A stretch of 30,623 nucleotides of DNA, taken from DTKY01 sp037440765. GTDB lineage: Bacteria > Acidobacteriota > Terriglobia > Bryobacterales > Bryobacteraceae. Position 1 is the stretch's first letter, and every line of letters begins with the position of its first letter. Shown piece after piece: positions 15,759 to 23,325 of the stretch. The notes beneath the pieces were generated by a model, which did no database searches, was not told the DNA's origin, and was given only the letters and a program-made list of their open reading frames with translations. Position numbers and translations under genes: made by a program. The stretch is from contig JBBITL010000052.1 of assembly GCA_037440765.1 (NCBI GenBank), positions 1 to 30,623 of the forward strand. The letters run 5' to 3'.

Positions 15759-16430
15759 TTGGGTCCCTTCCTGAAGAGCCGCCAGAACGTCTACCAGGCG
15801 CTGCCGCTGCTTGAGACCGGCTGGCTCGAACACGGCTTCGGCACGCGCCTGTCGGGGGAATGGAACGAGCGGCCGGATCTTGCGACGCTCCGGCAGACTC
15901 ACTCCGACATCTGTGTGTGCGTTACGGGGGGAGCGGGCCGCCTGGGCACCGGGGACGCTATCATCACCGATGTGCCGGGCGTCCGCGTGGGAGTGCGCAC
16001 CGCCGACTGCGTCCCCATCCTGCTGGTGGACCAGCAGCGCCGTGCCGTGGCCGCCATACACGCGGGTTGGCGCGGAACGGCGGCCGCCATCTCGCCGAAA
16101 GCGGTGCGGGAGTTGCAGGCGCGCTTTGGGGCCGATCCAGCCGGGATGCTGGCGGCCATTGGACCAGCCATCGGGCCATGCTGTTATGAAGTAGGTCCCG
16201 AGGTTGGCGCGCGGCTCGGGGAGTGGTTTCCGGAGCGCAAAGACCTTGCGGGGCGCGCCCGCATCGACCTGGCGGAGGCCAATCGCCGCCAACTGGTCTC
16301 GGCAGGGGTGCCCGAAGCGCAGATCCATACGGCAGGATTGTGCACCTTCTGCTGCGCCGGTGAGTTTCACTCCTGGAGGCGGGATCGGCAGACCGGCGCG
16401 CGCATGGTTAATGCTGTTTGGATCGTGTAG
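15759..16430 (+). CDS. pgeF: Polyphenol oxidase/laccase-domain protein (peptidoglycan editing factor PgeF)
   Basis: This 223-residue protein belongs to the YfiH/DUF152 family, whose members remove wrongly built L-Ser-containing peptidoglycan precursors; some act as purine nucleosidase-like enzymes. The zinc-site residues are present: His48 (RQTHSD), Cys84 (TADCVP) and His101 (HAGWRGT). The closing CTFCCAGEFHSWRRD is also typical. The best start is TTG 15759, 8 bases after nuoB, with only a weak AGCAGG upstream; the frame is open further back inside nuoB but has no better start. It is slightly shorter at the N-terminus than usual members. It is cytoplasmic. It converges with the DksA-type gene on the hairpin at 16430-16452. 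Confidence 0.9.
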   Translation: MGPFLKSRQNVYQALPLLETGWLEHGFGTRLSGEWNERPDLATLRQTHSDICVCVTGGAGRLGTGDAIITDVPGVRVGVRTADCVPILLVDQQRRAVAAIHAGWRGTAAAISPKAVRELQARFGADPAGMLAAIGPAIGPCCYEVGPEVGARLGEWFPERKDLAGRARIDLAEANRRQLVSAGVPEAQIHTAGLCTFCCAGEFHSWRRDRQTGARMVNAVWIV

Positions 16431-16452
16431 GGGCACGCCGCTGGCGTGCCCC
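16430..16452. terminator. Perfect 10-bp hairpin between convergent genes
   Basis: GGGGCACGCC (16430-16439) and GGCGTGCCCC (16443-16452) form a perfect 10-bp stem with a 3-base loop (GCT). The first base is the last base of the pgeF stop codon, and the DksA-type gene stops 8 bases further on. It lies where both transcripts must end. No T-run follows, so a bidirectional, factor-assisted terminator or a REP-like palindrome are both possible. Confidence 0.6.
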
Positions 16453-16460
16453 ATGCTGAA

Positions 16461-16844
16461 TCAGGCAGCCGGTACGAGCAGGTCGTCGAAAGCCTCGGAG
16501 CTTTCGTCTGCGTTTCGATCAGCCAGTTCCTGGCAGCGGATACAGTAGGCCGCCCAAGGCACCGCGTCCAGGCGCCTTGCGCTGATGTCCTCTTCGCAAT
16601 GCAGGCACGTTCCGTAGGTGCCGTCGCTCATGCGTCTGAGAGCGGCCTTTACCTGTCGCAGGAGGTGAGACTCGCGGTCTAGATTGCGGATCGCGAGTTC
16701 ACGCTCTGCCGCGTGTTGGACTTCGTCCAGCGCGTCAGGGCTCTTCTCGATCGCTATCCCGTCCCGGTTTCGCAAGACCCTGGCGAGCTCGGATTGCCTC
16801 GCTTCGAGAACCTTCCTCAGTCGGTTGATCTCGGTCCTGGTCAT
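16461..16844 (-). CDS. TraR/DksA family C4 zinc-finger protein
   Basis: The 127-residue product has an N-terminal coiled-coil region (about 1-70: TRTEINRLRKVLEARQSEL and onward) and a C-terminal four-cysteine zinc finger, with Cys80 and Cys83 (GTCLHCEEDI) and Cys101 and Cys104 (YCIRCQE). This is the layout of DksA/TraR proteins, which enter the RNA polymerase secondary channel and tune transcription, often with ppGpp. The tip of the coiled coil has an acidic stretch (EKSPDALDEVQHA), close to but not identical with the E. coli DxxDxA motif. I chose ATG 16844 because AGGAGG lies 9 bases upstream; an ATG at 16868 would lack a site. It could be a DksA homologue or a more distant regulator of the same fold. 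Confidence 0.88.
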   Translation of the reverse strand: MTRTEINRLRKVLEARQSELARVLRNRDGIAIEKSPDALDEVQHAAERELAIRNLDRESHLLRQVKAALRRMSDGTYGTCLHCEEDISARRLDAVPWAAYCIRCQELADRNADESSEAFDDLLVPAA

Positions 16845-17232
16845 GGCTCTTGTCCTCCTAATATTCATCGGCTGACCAACTCTGGCTCCCGCAGTATTTA
16901 TTAGCCTGCTCAGCCGCCGCCAGACGGCCCTTCCGGTCTGAGCCTCCGGAAGATCCCGCCTTTCCGACTCTCCTCCTTGTTAGGATGTCCAACCACCCTG
17001 CCTCGGGGCCCCTACGCCCGCCCGAAGGCTACTAGTCTACAGCAATTCCGTTGCCAAGTCCAGCGGAATCGATCCTGCGCCCAGTTTTCAAAGGACCATC
17101 GTCCGGCGTATCTGTTAAGACGCTCTCCGCCAAGGAAAGTTTCAAGAAAGCACCAGGTTGCACCTGTATCATCGCAAAGGACTTGCGCGCCGACGGGAAG
17201 CTTGCGCCGCGGCCGGGCCGAACCGGGTATTG
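16845..17232. other. 388-base stretch with no recognisable gene
   Basis: The stretch separates the divergent DksA-type gene and the GT-C gene. Short frames in it have unnatural composition and match nothing I know. One hairpin is clear: CTTCCGG (16930-16936) pairs with CCGGAAG (16946-16952) around 9 bases. An AT-rich patch near 16894-16904 may hold the promoter of the DksA-type gene, reading leftward, and an AGGAGG on the minus strand (16972-16977) has no start codon after it. I found no tRNA, and no riboswitch consensus I could recognise. A long leader or small RNA is possible. Confidence 0.4.
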
Positions 17233-18882
17233 ATGTTGGGCGGCGAGCGGGTGCAGAATGGTGACTTGCCTGGCCGCCACGCGCAACCCTTTGAAAGTGT
17301 TGCATTATTGCTCACTTTGACCTTTGTTCTGACGGGCCTGTGCCTCATCCCGTATCCGGGACTCCAGAACGACGAGGTTCTTTTCGCTGGCGCCCTGTAC
17401 GCGCCCGGGGAGGTCTTGGAGTCTATCAGCGTTTTCAAGAAACCCTTGCCGACCATGCTCATGGGCTATCTGGGCGCCCTCAAGGCTTGGCTTTACGCCC
17501 CGATTCTGGCGATCTGGCAGCCGTCGGCCTGGTCCGTGCGGTTGCCGGTTGTCCTGCTTGGCGCCTGCACTTTGTGGCTCTTCTTCAGGCTCTCCCGAAG
17601 GCTGCTCGACAGGCGGGGCGCGCTGGCAGCCTGCGCCCTGCTGGCGGCGGACACAACCTTCGTGATTACCACCACCTTCGACTGGGGCCCGGTCGTGCTC
17701 CAGCGGCTGTTCGCCGTGGCGGGAGTCTGGCTCCTGGTCCGGTTCCACGACACGTACAACCGCCTGTACCTGGGAACGGCCTTCCTCGTCCTTGGTCTGG
17801 CGCTCTGGGACAAAGCTTTGTTCGGCTGGATCTTGGCCGGCCTGGCGGCTGCCGCGGCCTGTACGGCGCCTGGCGCCATACGGCGCGCGCTCGGCTGGAG
17901 GAACATGGCGCTGGCTCTGGCCTGCTTTCTGATAGGGGTGTCTCCGCTGATTCGACACACCTGGCGCACTCATATGGACACGTTACACAGTGCCGTCGGC
18001 TGGTCGCTTGAAGGCTGGCGGGGCAAGCTCCACGTCGCATCCAGTACTCTGGACGGCTCCAGTCTGATCGGTTATCTCACCGTGGATGACCCTGCCGGCC
18101 GTTCTGGAGAGCCCCGCAACGCCTTGGAGCGGCTATCCGTAGCCGTGGACACGATGGCCGGCCGGCCTCGCCACGGCTGGCTCGGTTACGCGCTCGGTCT
18201 GTCCCTCCTGTTGCTGCCACTGCTGTGGCGATCTCCCGCGCGCCGGCCGATGCTGTTCAGCCTGGTCTTGCTGCTGGTGGCTTGGGGGCTCATGTTCCTT
18301 GGGCGCGGCGTCGGGGGATCCTCCCATCACGTCTCCCTGCTGTGGCCGTGGCCTCACCTGATGATTGCGGCAGCGTTCGCCGGCGCTTCACGGCGGCTGG
18401 GCAGGGCCGGAGTGCCTGCCCTGATTCTGGCCGTCGGGCTGATCTCCGTGAAGGCGCTTCTTGCGACCAACGTCCACCTGTCCCAGTACATCCGGAACGG
18501 CGCGGCGGGCTCCTGGACCGACGCCATCCACGGCCTCTCCGACTACCTTGGGACGCAGCCAGGCAAGCAGGTGGTGGTGTTGGACTGGGGCGTGCTGGAG
18601 CCCTTGCGCCTGCTGCACCGGGGACGCCTTCCGTTGATCTGGGGGGCAGACCCTCTGCGAACGGCTGCTCCGGGCCCGGACGAGCTCCGGCTTCTTGGAG
18701 AGATGGCCGGCCAGCCCGGCCGGCTCTTCGTCTCCCACACCGACTCGCACGAGCAGTTCGCCGGCGTGAACCGGCAGCTCGTCCTGATGCTCGACTCCCT
18801 GGGGCTCAGGCGGGATGTGTTGAAGGTGATTCCGGACTCCCACGGCCGGCCCGTCTACGAGGTCTGGGCGGTCCGCCGGTGA
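17233..18882 (+). CDS. Multi-pass GT-C type glycosyltransferase (GT39/ArnT-like)
   Basis: The 549-residue product has about 10 hydrophobic segments between residues 22 and 410, then a soluble tail of about 140 residues. In the first extracytoplasmic loop lies GLQNDEVLFAGALY, with Asp47-Glu48 matching the acidic catalytic pair seen in GT39/GT83 polyprenyl-phosphate-sugar transferases. Such enzymes transfer a sugar from a lipid carrier to a protein or glycan at the periplasmic face of the membrane. The start is uncertain: ATG 17233 has only a weak purine-rich stretch upstream, and GTG 17251 is also possible. A pirin gene follows after 29 bases. No close family member is recognised, so acceptor and donor remain unknown. 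Confidence 0.8.
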   Translation: MLGGERVQNGDLPGRHAQPFESVALLLTLTFVLTGLCLIPYPGLQNDEVLFAGALYAPGEVLESISVFKKPLPTMLMGYLGALKAWLYAPILAIWQPSAWSVRLPVVLLGACTLWLFFRLSRRLLDRRGALAACALLAADTTFVITTTFDWGPVVLQRLFAVAGVWLLVRFHDTYNRLYLGTAFLVLGLALWDKALFGWILAGLAAAAACTAPGAIRRALGWRNMALALACFLIGVSPLIRHTWRTHMDTLHSAVGWSLEGWRGKLHVASSTLDGSSLIGYLTVDDPAGRSGEPRNALERLSVAVDTMAGRPRHGWLGYALGLSLLLLPLLWRSPARRPMLFSLVLLLVAWGLMFLGRGVGGSSHHVSLLWPWPHLMIAAAFAGASRRLGRAGVPALILAVGLISVKALLATNVHLSQYIRNGAAGSWTDAIHGLSDYLGTQPGKQVVVLDWGVLEPLRLLHRGRLPLIWGADPLRTAAPGPDELRLLGEMAGQPGRLFVSHTDSHEQFAGVNRQLVLMLDSLGLRRDVLKVIPDSHGRPVYEVWAVRR

Positions 18883-18911
18883 TATGCTCAGTGATGCCGG
18901 GAGAGGATGCC

Positions 18912-19826
18912 ATGGGCCAGGCAAGGAAGATCGGCAAAATCCTGAGAGCCGCGCCGACGCTGGAGGGCGCCGGCGTACACCTGAAACGCGTCTTCGGCTA
19001 TCACCACGTGCCGCAGTTTGATCCGTTCCTGCTCTTGGATGATTTCCACTCGGACAACCCCGCGCACTACATCGGGGGGTTCCCCTGGCATCCGCACCGG
19101 GGGATCGAGACCATCACCTACCTGTTCGAAGGCAGCGTCGAACACGGAGACAGCCTCGGCAACCGGGGCGTGATCCGCTCCGGCGACGTGCAGTGGATGA
19201 CCGCAGGCAGCGGCATCGTCCACCAGGAGATGCCCAAGGGCCGGGAGGATGGGTTGATGTGGGGCGTGCAGCTCTGGGCCAACCTGCCGGCGTCGCAGAA
19301 GATGACCGCCCCGCGCTACCGCGACGTCGTGAGCGGGCAGATCCCGGAGGTGGCGCTCGGTGGCGGGGCGGCGGCCAAGGTGATCTGCGGGGAAACCGGC
19401 GGCGTGCGGGGTCCGGTGGCGGAAATCGCCATCGATCCGCTCTACCTGGATGTACGAGTGCCGGCCCGCACGAATCTGCGCTTCCCCGTGAAGCCCGGCC
19501 ACACGGTTATCGCCTACGTGGTCGAGGGCAGGGCCTATTTCGAGCAGGAGCGCGACGCCTACTCCTACGAGGTGGAAGGAGCCGGCTACTTCGACTTCAA
19601 GCGAGATTGCCTGACCGGCCCGGAAAGCGCCATCCTCTACCAGGACGGCGACCACCTGGCGGTGACGACCGTGAGCGACCCGGTCCGGTTTCTTCTGATC
19701 TCCGGCCAGCCGCTGCGGGAGCCGGTGGCGTGGGGCGGCCCGATCGTGATGAACACGCGCGCCGAACTCCGCGACGCCTTCGAGGAGTACGAGAAGGGCA
19801 CGTTCCTCAAGCACCCTCGGCGGTAG
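18912..19826 (+). CDS. Pirin family protein
   Basis: The 304-residue product is a bicupin of the pirin family. The N-terminal cupin carries the complete metal site: His60 and His62 (WHPHRGIET), His104 and Glu106 (GIVHQEMP). Family members bind Fe(II), and some show quercetin 2,3-dioxygenase activity while others act as regulators. There is no signal peptide, so it is cytoplasmic. I chose ATG 18912 because GGGAGAGG (18899-18906) lies 5 bases upstream; ATG 18894, 18 bases earlier, lacks a site. It follows the GT-C gene by 29 bases but no functional tie is evident. It converges with the next gene at a gap of only 10 bases. Confidence 0.93.
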   Translation: MGQARKIGKILRAAPTLEGAGVHLKRVFGYHHVPQFDPFLLLDDFHSDNPAHYIGGFPWHPHRGIETITYLFEGSVEHGDSLGNRGVIRSGDVQWMTAGSGIVHQEMPKGREDGLMWGVQLWANLPASQKMTAPRYRDVVSGQIPEVALGGGAAAKVICGETGGVRGPVAEIAIDPLYLDVRVPARTNLRFPVKPGHTVIAYVVEGRAYFEQERDAYSYEVEGAGYFDFKRDCLTGPESAILYQDGDHLAVTTVSDPVRFLLISGQPLREPVAWGGPIVMNTRAELRDAFEEYEKGTFLKHPRR

Positions 19827-19836
19827 GGCGCCCGGC

Positions 19837-21708
19837 TCAGCGCACGGAGATGGTGCCGAAGACCAGGCCGAGCTCGCGGCCGTCGGAGGGGACCACGAAG
19901 GTGCGGTTCACCTCGATGCGCACCTCGATCCTGGGCTTACCCACCGTAGCCGCTGGCAGCGGGAAGGCCAGGTCGAAGGCCGCGCCCCCCTTGGTGAGAT
20001 CGGCGCGCCCGACCGTGTGTCCGTCCACGCCCACCGTCACTCGGAGCGGACCCTCCTTCACCTGCTCGGCGGCGCAGAAGCCGCTTAAATGCAGTTTGGC
20101 GGCCGGCGACGCGGGACCGTGCAGCAAGACCGTCGCGCTCCCCGGCATCCAGCGGTAGGCGCCCTCGATGCGGTGCCAGGTGGGCCCCAGTTGCCCGGCG
20201 AACAGCGGGCTGCCGGCGTCCACTCTCCAGGGCAGCGCAGGGGCGCTCCACCGCTCACGGGCCGTCTCCCGGAAGATCAGCGTGATGTTCCTCAACCGTT
20301 CGCCGTCGGCGGCCGAGTAGACGACGGCCCCGTCCTCCTCCAGGACTTTGACGGTGACCGCCGGGGGCAGCACGTACTCGGATACCGAGTCCAGCTCCGG
20401 GCGCTCTACGATGCCCTGCTCTGACCCTGGAGCAAGGTAAACGCCGGTGACTCCCGCCAGCAAGTTCGCCTTGTGGTAGATGGTCCCCCAGAACTGGTCG
20501 CTGTTCAGGCCGGTCAGAAGAATGATCTTGCCTGGATGCAACTCCCGCGCCCGCATCAGGCCGTGCACCAGGCTGCGCGCGGAGCGGCTGAAGCGATAGT
20601 TCCACTCGGTCACCGACCGCGCCACCGGCAGAGAACTCGCCAGGTACACTGCCGCCAGCATGACCGCGGCCGCCTTGTAGAACCAGCGGGACCGCCATGC
20701 CGTTGCCAGGGCCCAGGCCGCCAGCATCGCCAGCCCGATAGTCGGCGTCGTCAGGTAGTAGTCCGAGCGATGGTCCCTGAGCGGGAGCACCGGCGCCAGC
20801 AGCAGCACGAACCACAGCAGCAGGAACACTCCCAGGGCGTTTCTCCTGCGGCACTGATGCGCCACGAAGGCCAGAAGTCCGAGGCTGAGCAGAGCGGTGG
20901 CCGACGCAATCAGCCAGAAAGGCAGGTGGATAGAGGCCAGATCAAGCCGTGCCGGCCCCAGGGCCCGGGCCCAGAAGACCCCCAGGCCCGTGAACATGCT
21001 GCCGTCCAGGTGCATCATGTACGGTCCGCTCGACGGCTTCGGGGCGAAGCTCCAGTGCAGGCCCGCGTAAACGACCGAGGGCAGGAACAGCCACAGCGTG
21101 GGGCGCAGATACCTCCTGGCCTTCAACAAGACATACGAGGCCGCGATGGCGGGATAAACGATGTTGATCTCCAGCGCGCCAAAGCCGGCCAGGAAGGACG
21201 CCCACTGGATCACATAATACCTGCGCCGTCCCGTTTCCACATGCATCAACAGGCTCCGGAGACTCAGGAGCAGGAAGAACGCGCAAAGGGCCTGATTATA
21301 CGCCGACGTCCACGACATGACCGTCGCCAGCACCCCGTTGGCGGTCCACATTAGCGGGGCGATGAAGCCGGCGGCGCGCGATCCTGTCAGCCGGCGCGTG
21401 ACGTCGCATATCAGAACCAGGTTGGCAAACTGGGTCAGAAAGACCGCAACCCGAAAGGGAACCGCGTCCATGCCGAACAGACCGAACAAGGACATGAAGA
21501 ACACCCGCTCGCTGAGCGGCCTGATGGTGCCTTGCGCCAGCGGCTCGAACAGCAGGCCGGCGAGGTCGCCCGTCTGTTGCAGGCGCGAGTACAGGCTCAG
21601 CCAGGCGAAGTCATCCTGCTGGAACCAGGCTCTCAGGCCCAGCCAGTAGAAGGCGAGGCACAGCAGGCTGGGAGCCGCCCAGTAAGCGGCGCCGGCGACG
21701 CGCTTCAT
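19837..21708 (-). CDS. Multi-pass membrane protein, GT-C-like, with C-terminal beta domain
   Basis: The 623-residue product has about 11 hydrophobic segments up to residue about 355, then a soluble part. The first loop after helix 1 holds FQQDDFAWL, with Asp32-Asp33 in the place of the acidic pair of GT-C glycosyltransferases, and a later loop has RDHRSDYYL. Residues about 500-623 form a beta domain with GAYRWMPGSATVLL, VTVGVDGHTVG and the closing DGRELGLVFGTI. The same pattern occurs in the lipoprotein encoded just upstream, whose stop codon it overlaps by 4 bases (ATGA). The two are therefore probably made together and may work together at the outer face of the inner membrane. Likely a lipid-linked sugar transferase; donor and acceptor unknown. 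Confidence 0.75.
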   Translation of the reverse strand: MKRVAGAAYWAAPSLLCLAFYWLGLRAWFQQDDFAWLSLYSRLQQTGDLAGLLFEPLAQGTIRPLSERVFFMSLFGLFGMDAVPFRVAVFLTQFANLVLICDVTRRLTGSRAAGFIAPLMWTANGVLATVMSWTSAYNQALCAFFLLLSLRSLLMHVETGRRRYYVIQWASFLAGFGALEINIVYPAIAASYVLLKARRYLRPTLWLFLPSVVYAGLHWSFAPKPSSGPYMMHLDGSMFTGLGVFWARALGPARLDLASIHLPFWLIASATALLSLGLLAFVAHQCRRRNALGVFLLLWFVLLLAPVLPLRDHRSDYYLTTPTIGLAMLAAWALATAWRSRWFYKAAAVMLAAVYLASSLPVARSVTEWNYRFSRSARSLVHGLMRARELHPGKIILLTGLNSDQFWGTIYHKANLLAGVTGVYLAPGSEQGIVERPELDSVSEYVLPPAVTVKVLEEDGAVVYSAADGERLRNITLIFRETARERWSAPALPWRVDAGSPLFAGQLGPTWHRIEGAYRWMPGSATVLLHGPASPAAKLHLSGFCAAEQVKEGPLRVTVGVDGHTVGRADLTKGGAAFDLAFPLPAATVGKPRIEVRIEVNRTFVVPSDGRELGLVFGTISVR

Positions 21709-22238
21709 TTAGGCTCAAAGCCGGCGGCGGTGACCACCAGACCCAGTTCTCTCTGGTCCGCCTCGCCGGGCGGCAGGAACTTGTCGAGAGCGAAGTCGAC
21801 CGTCACCGCCCGCTTGGCCAGGGACTGGGCAGGCACTTCCCGCGAGTACACGTACTGGCCGGCCTTGGCGTACGTCTCCCCGGGCAGGGCCACCCCGTCC
21901 ACGCCGGCTGAGAGCGTCACTGCGCCAAGCTTCCTGATCACCGGCTCCGGCACCACGAGCATGACCGTGAGTCTCGCGCCGTGCGTGGCAGCCTGGGGCG
22001 GCGGGCTGAGCGTCACGGCGAATTTGCCCATGGTCCAGCGCCAGGCGCCCGCCTCAACTTCGTAGAACCCGCGGATGAGTTGTGGAGCGGCGTTCGGGTC
22101 CCCCATCTGCAACATGGTCTGGAGAACCGGACCTTCCTCGATGGTCGCGTCCGCCCGGGGCTGGCTTCGCTTGCAGGCGGCAGTTGCCAGCAGCAGGGCG
22201 GCGAGAACAAGGGAAAGGCAGAGTGTCGGTCTTGGCAT
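21705..22238 (-). CDS. Predicted lipoprotein sharing a beta domain with the downstream membrane protein
   Basis: The 177-residue product begins MPRPTLCLSLVLAALLLATAAC; Cys22 after a hydrophobic run looks like a lipoprotein site, though the lipobox (TAAC) is a weak match. Residues about 55-175 form a beta domain with GAWRWTMGKFAVTLS, LSAGVDGVALPG and the closing QRELGLVVTAAG. These motifs line up in order with the C-terminal domain of the next gene's product, which it overlaps by 4 bases. I chose ATG 22238, with GAGG 3 bases upstream and TATACT just before it. The frame continues upstream without a stop into the cytochrome c remnant, which is best explained by a deletion rather than a real fusion. 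Function unknown; perhaps a partner of the membrane glycosyltransferase. Confidence 0.75.
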   Translation of the reverse strand: MPRPTLCLSLVLAALLLATAACKRSQPRADATIEEGPVLQTMLQMGDPNAAPQLIRGFYEVEAGAWRWTMGKFAVTLSPPPQAATHGARLTVMLVVPEPVIRKLGAVTLSAGVDGVALPGETYAKAGQYVYSREVPAQSLAKRAVTVDFALDKFLPPGEADQRELGLVVTAAGFEPK

Positions 22239-22385
22239 CGCCTCAAAGTATAGCGAACCGGCCCCGGCGGGATTCAATCGAAGGGCCGCCAGCAGTCCGT
22301 GGCAACCGACGCAGGAGTCCTTGGCGGAGAAGGCCGCCGCCGCCGGGACTGCGAACCATATACAGAAACGCAGCGCCCGTCTCAT
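22239..22385 (-). pseudogene. Remnant of a secreted c-type cytochrome
   Basis: An ATG at 22385 overlaps the cytochrome b remnant stop codon (ATGA). It encodes a signal peptide (MRRALRFCIWFAVPAAAAFS) and then AKDSCVGCHG, with one heme-c motif at Cys25, Cys28 and His29. The frame then runs into a stretch that reads like an intergenic region (GAGSLYFE, over TATACTTTGAGG) and continues in frame into the lipoprotein. A functional cytochrome would need an axial ligand and a folded domain, and neither is present. I read this as a cytochrome c gene of a bc-type complex that lost most of its body at about 22290-22298. Confidence 0.65.
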
Positions 22386-22811
22386 TGGAAGTGCCCCAGG
22401 ATGGAGAAGGTGGCCAGGTAAGCGATGAGCGCCACGCCGGCCCCCGTGACAAGCCTGGTCCTCAGCGTGCCGCGGCGGCTGGTGGCCCATAACGGGAGCA
22501 ACGCCCAAGACGCCGCCAGCAGGCCGAAACCGATTAGGCCCAGCAGTTCCCCCCTCAGATAGCGCGCCAGCGGCGGGCCGATCCATGGAGGACTCTCCGC
22601 CATGTCGGTGCCGACCTTGGTGGCGAAGCAGCAGGATGCCGGTCAGAGCCTGAACCACGAACAGGAACAGCGTGATTCCGCCGAAGTAGTACCACATGGC
22701 GGCGGAGTGAACCGGGACCTTCTTGTGAGCGATGAACTCACGAATGCCGCCCAGCGCGAGGCGCTCCTCCAGCCACGCCCGCAACACGCCCGAACCTTTG
22801 CCCGGGGCCAC
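22382..22811 (-). pseudogene. Cytochrome b (b6/bc-type) gene with two internal deletions and a frameshift
   Basis: A GTG at 22811 starts an N-terminus typical of b6-like cytochrome b: IREFIAHKKVPVHSAAMWYY, then GGITLFLFVVQALTGILLL, up to about 22628. The next recognisable family segment, FATKVGTDM ... IGPPLARYLRG, lies in another frame (22627-22550). It is followed directly by the C-terminal end of the family (GELLGLIGFGLLAASWALLP ... FSILGHF, stop at 22382). Two pieces are missing. The first is about 100 residues, with helix B and its heme ligands. The second is about 170-190 residues, including the PEWY quinone-site region. All heme-b histidine ligands are therefore lost. It starts 21 bases after the Rieske gene. 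Identification of the segments is from memory of the family. Confidence 0.8.
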
Positions 22812-22832
22812 CGAGCCCCTCCCACTCTGAAA

Positions 22833-23288
22833 TCACGAGCGCCGGGATACCACCACTTCCTCGCCACGGACATGCACCGTGTAATCTTCCAGCGGCCGGG
22901 GCGGGGGGCCGGAAACCACCAGCCCGTTCAGGCCGTAGAAGCCGTTGTGGCAGGCGCACCAGATCTGGCGGCTCGTCTCCTGGTGCTGCACCGTGCAGTT
23001 AAGGTGCGTGCAGATGGCAGAGAACGCGCGCCGGCCGGTTTCATTCAGCCGGATCACGAGCACCGGACGGCTGCCGAACCTCACCATGCGCCCGGCGTTG
23101 GCCTTGAACTCGCCCGTGGTGCCGGCGCTGACCTCGTTCACCACGGCTTCGGGAGCATCGGGAGGATTCATGAACCGCAGCGCGGGGCAGAGGAACGAGA
23201 CTACAGATGCGGCAAGTCCGCCCCCGAGCAACCATTGCAGGACGCTGCGCCGCCCCTCCGACAAGATGCGATCCTTGTGGGGCAGCAT
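22833..23288 (-). CDS. Rieske [2Fe-2S] iron-sulfur protein of a bc/b6f-type complex
   Basis: The 151-residue product has an N-terminal membrane anchor with a twin-arginine-like motif (GRRSVLQWLLGGGLAAS, about 12-28). The Rieske domain follows, with Cys93, His95 and Cys98 (CTHLNC) and Cys111, Cys113 and His114 (CACHNG). The two His and two of the Cys bind the cluster, and the other two Cys form the family disulphide. Such proteins pass electrons from quinol to a c-type cytochrome at the outer face of the inner membrane. I used ATG 23288; a TTG at 23303 is possible, and neither has a clear ribosome site. The gene looks intact, yet the cytochrome b and c genes that should work with it, directly downstream, are broken. 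It lies 37 bases after the isoaspartyl methyltransferase gene. Confidence 0.93.
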   Translation of the reverse strand: MLPHKDRILSEGRRSVLQWLLGGGLAASVVSFLCPALRFMNPPDAPEAVVNEVSAGTTGEFKANAGRMVRFGSRPVLVIRLNETGRRAFSAICTHLNCTVQHQETSRQIWCACHNGFYGLNGLVVSGPPPRPLEDYTVHVRGEEVVVSRRS

Positions 23289-23325
23289 TACAGTGAAATT
23301 CAATATAAGCTGATAAGGTCTGTAA

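Noticed and set aside
17305..17973. A 222-codon minus-strand frame inside the GT-C gene
   Set aside because: It is rich in Gln, Arg and Pro, which is typical of the reverse of a membrane-protein gene, and has no start signal.
21705..22811. A single 368-residue protein joining a cytochrome b start to a lipoprotein
   Set aside because: The middle part (after GILLL) is out of frame for cytochrome b and has no domain, while the true cytochrome b segments lie in another frame. The lipoprotein has its own start, ribosome site and signal.
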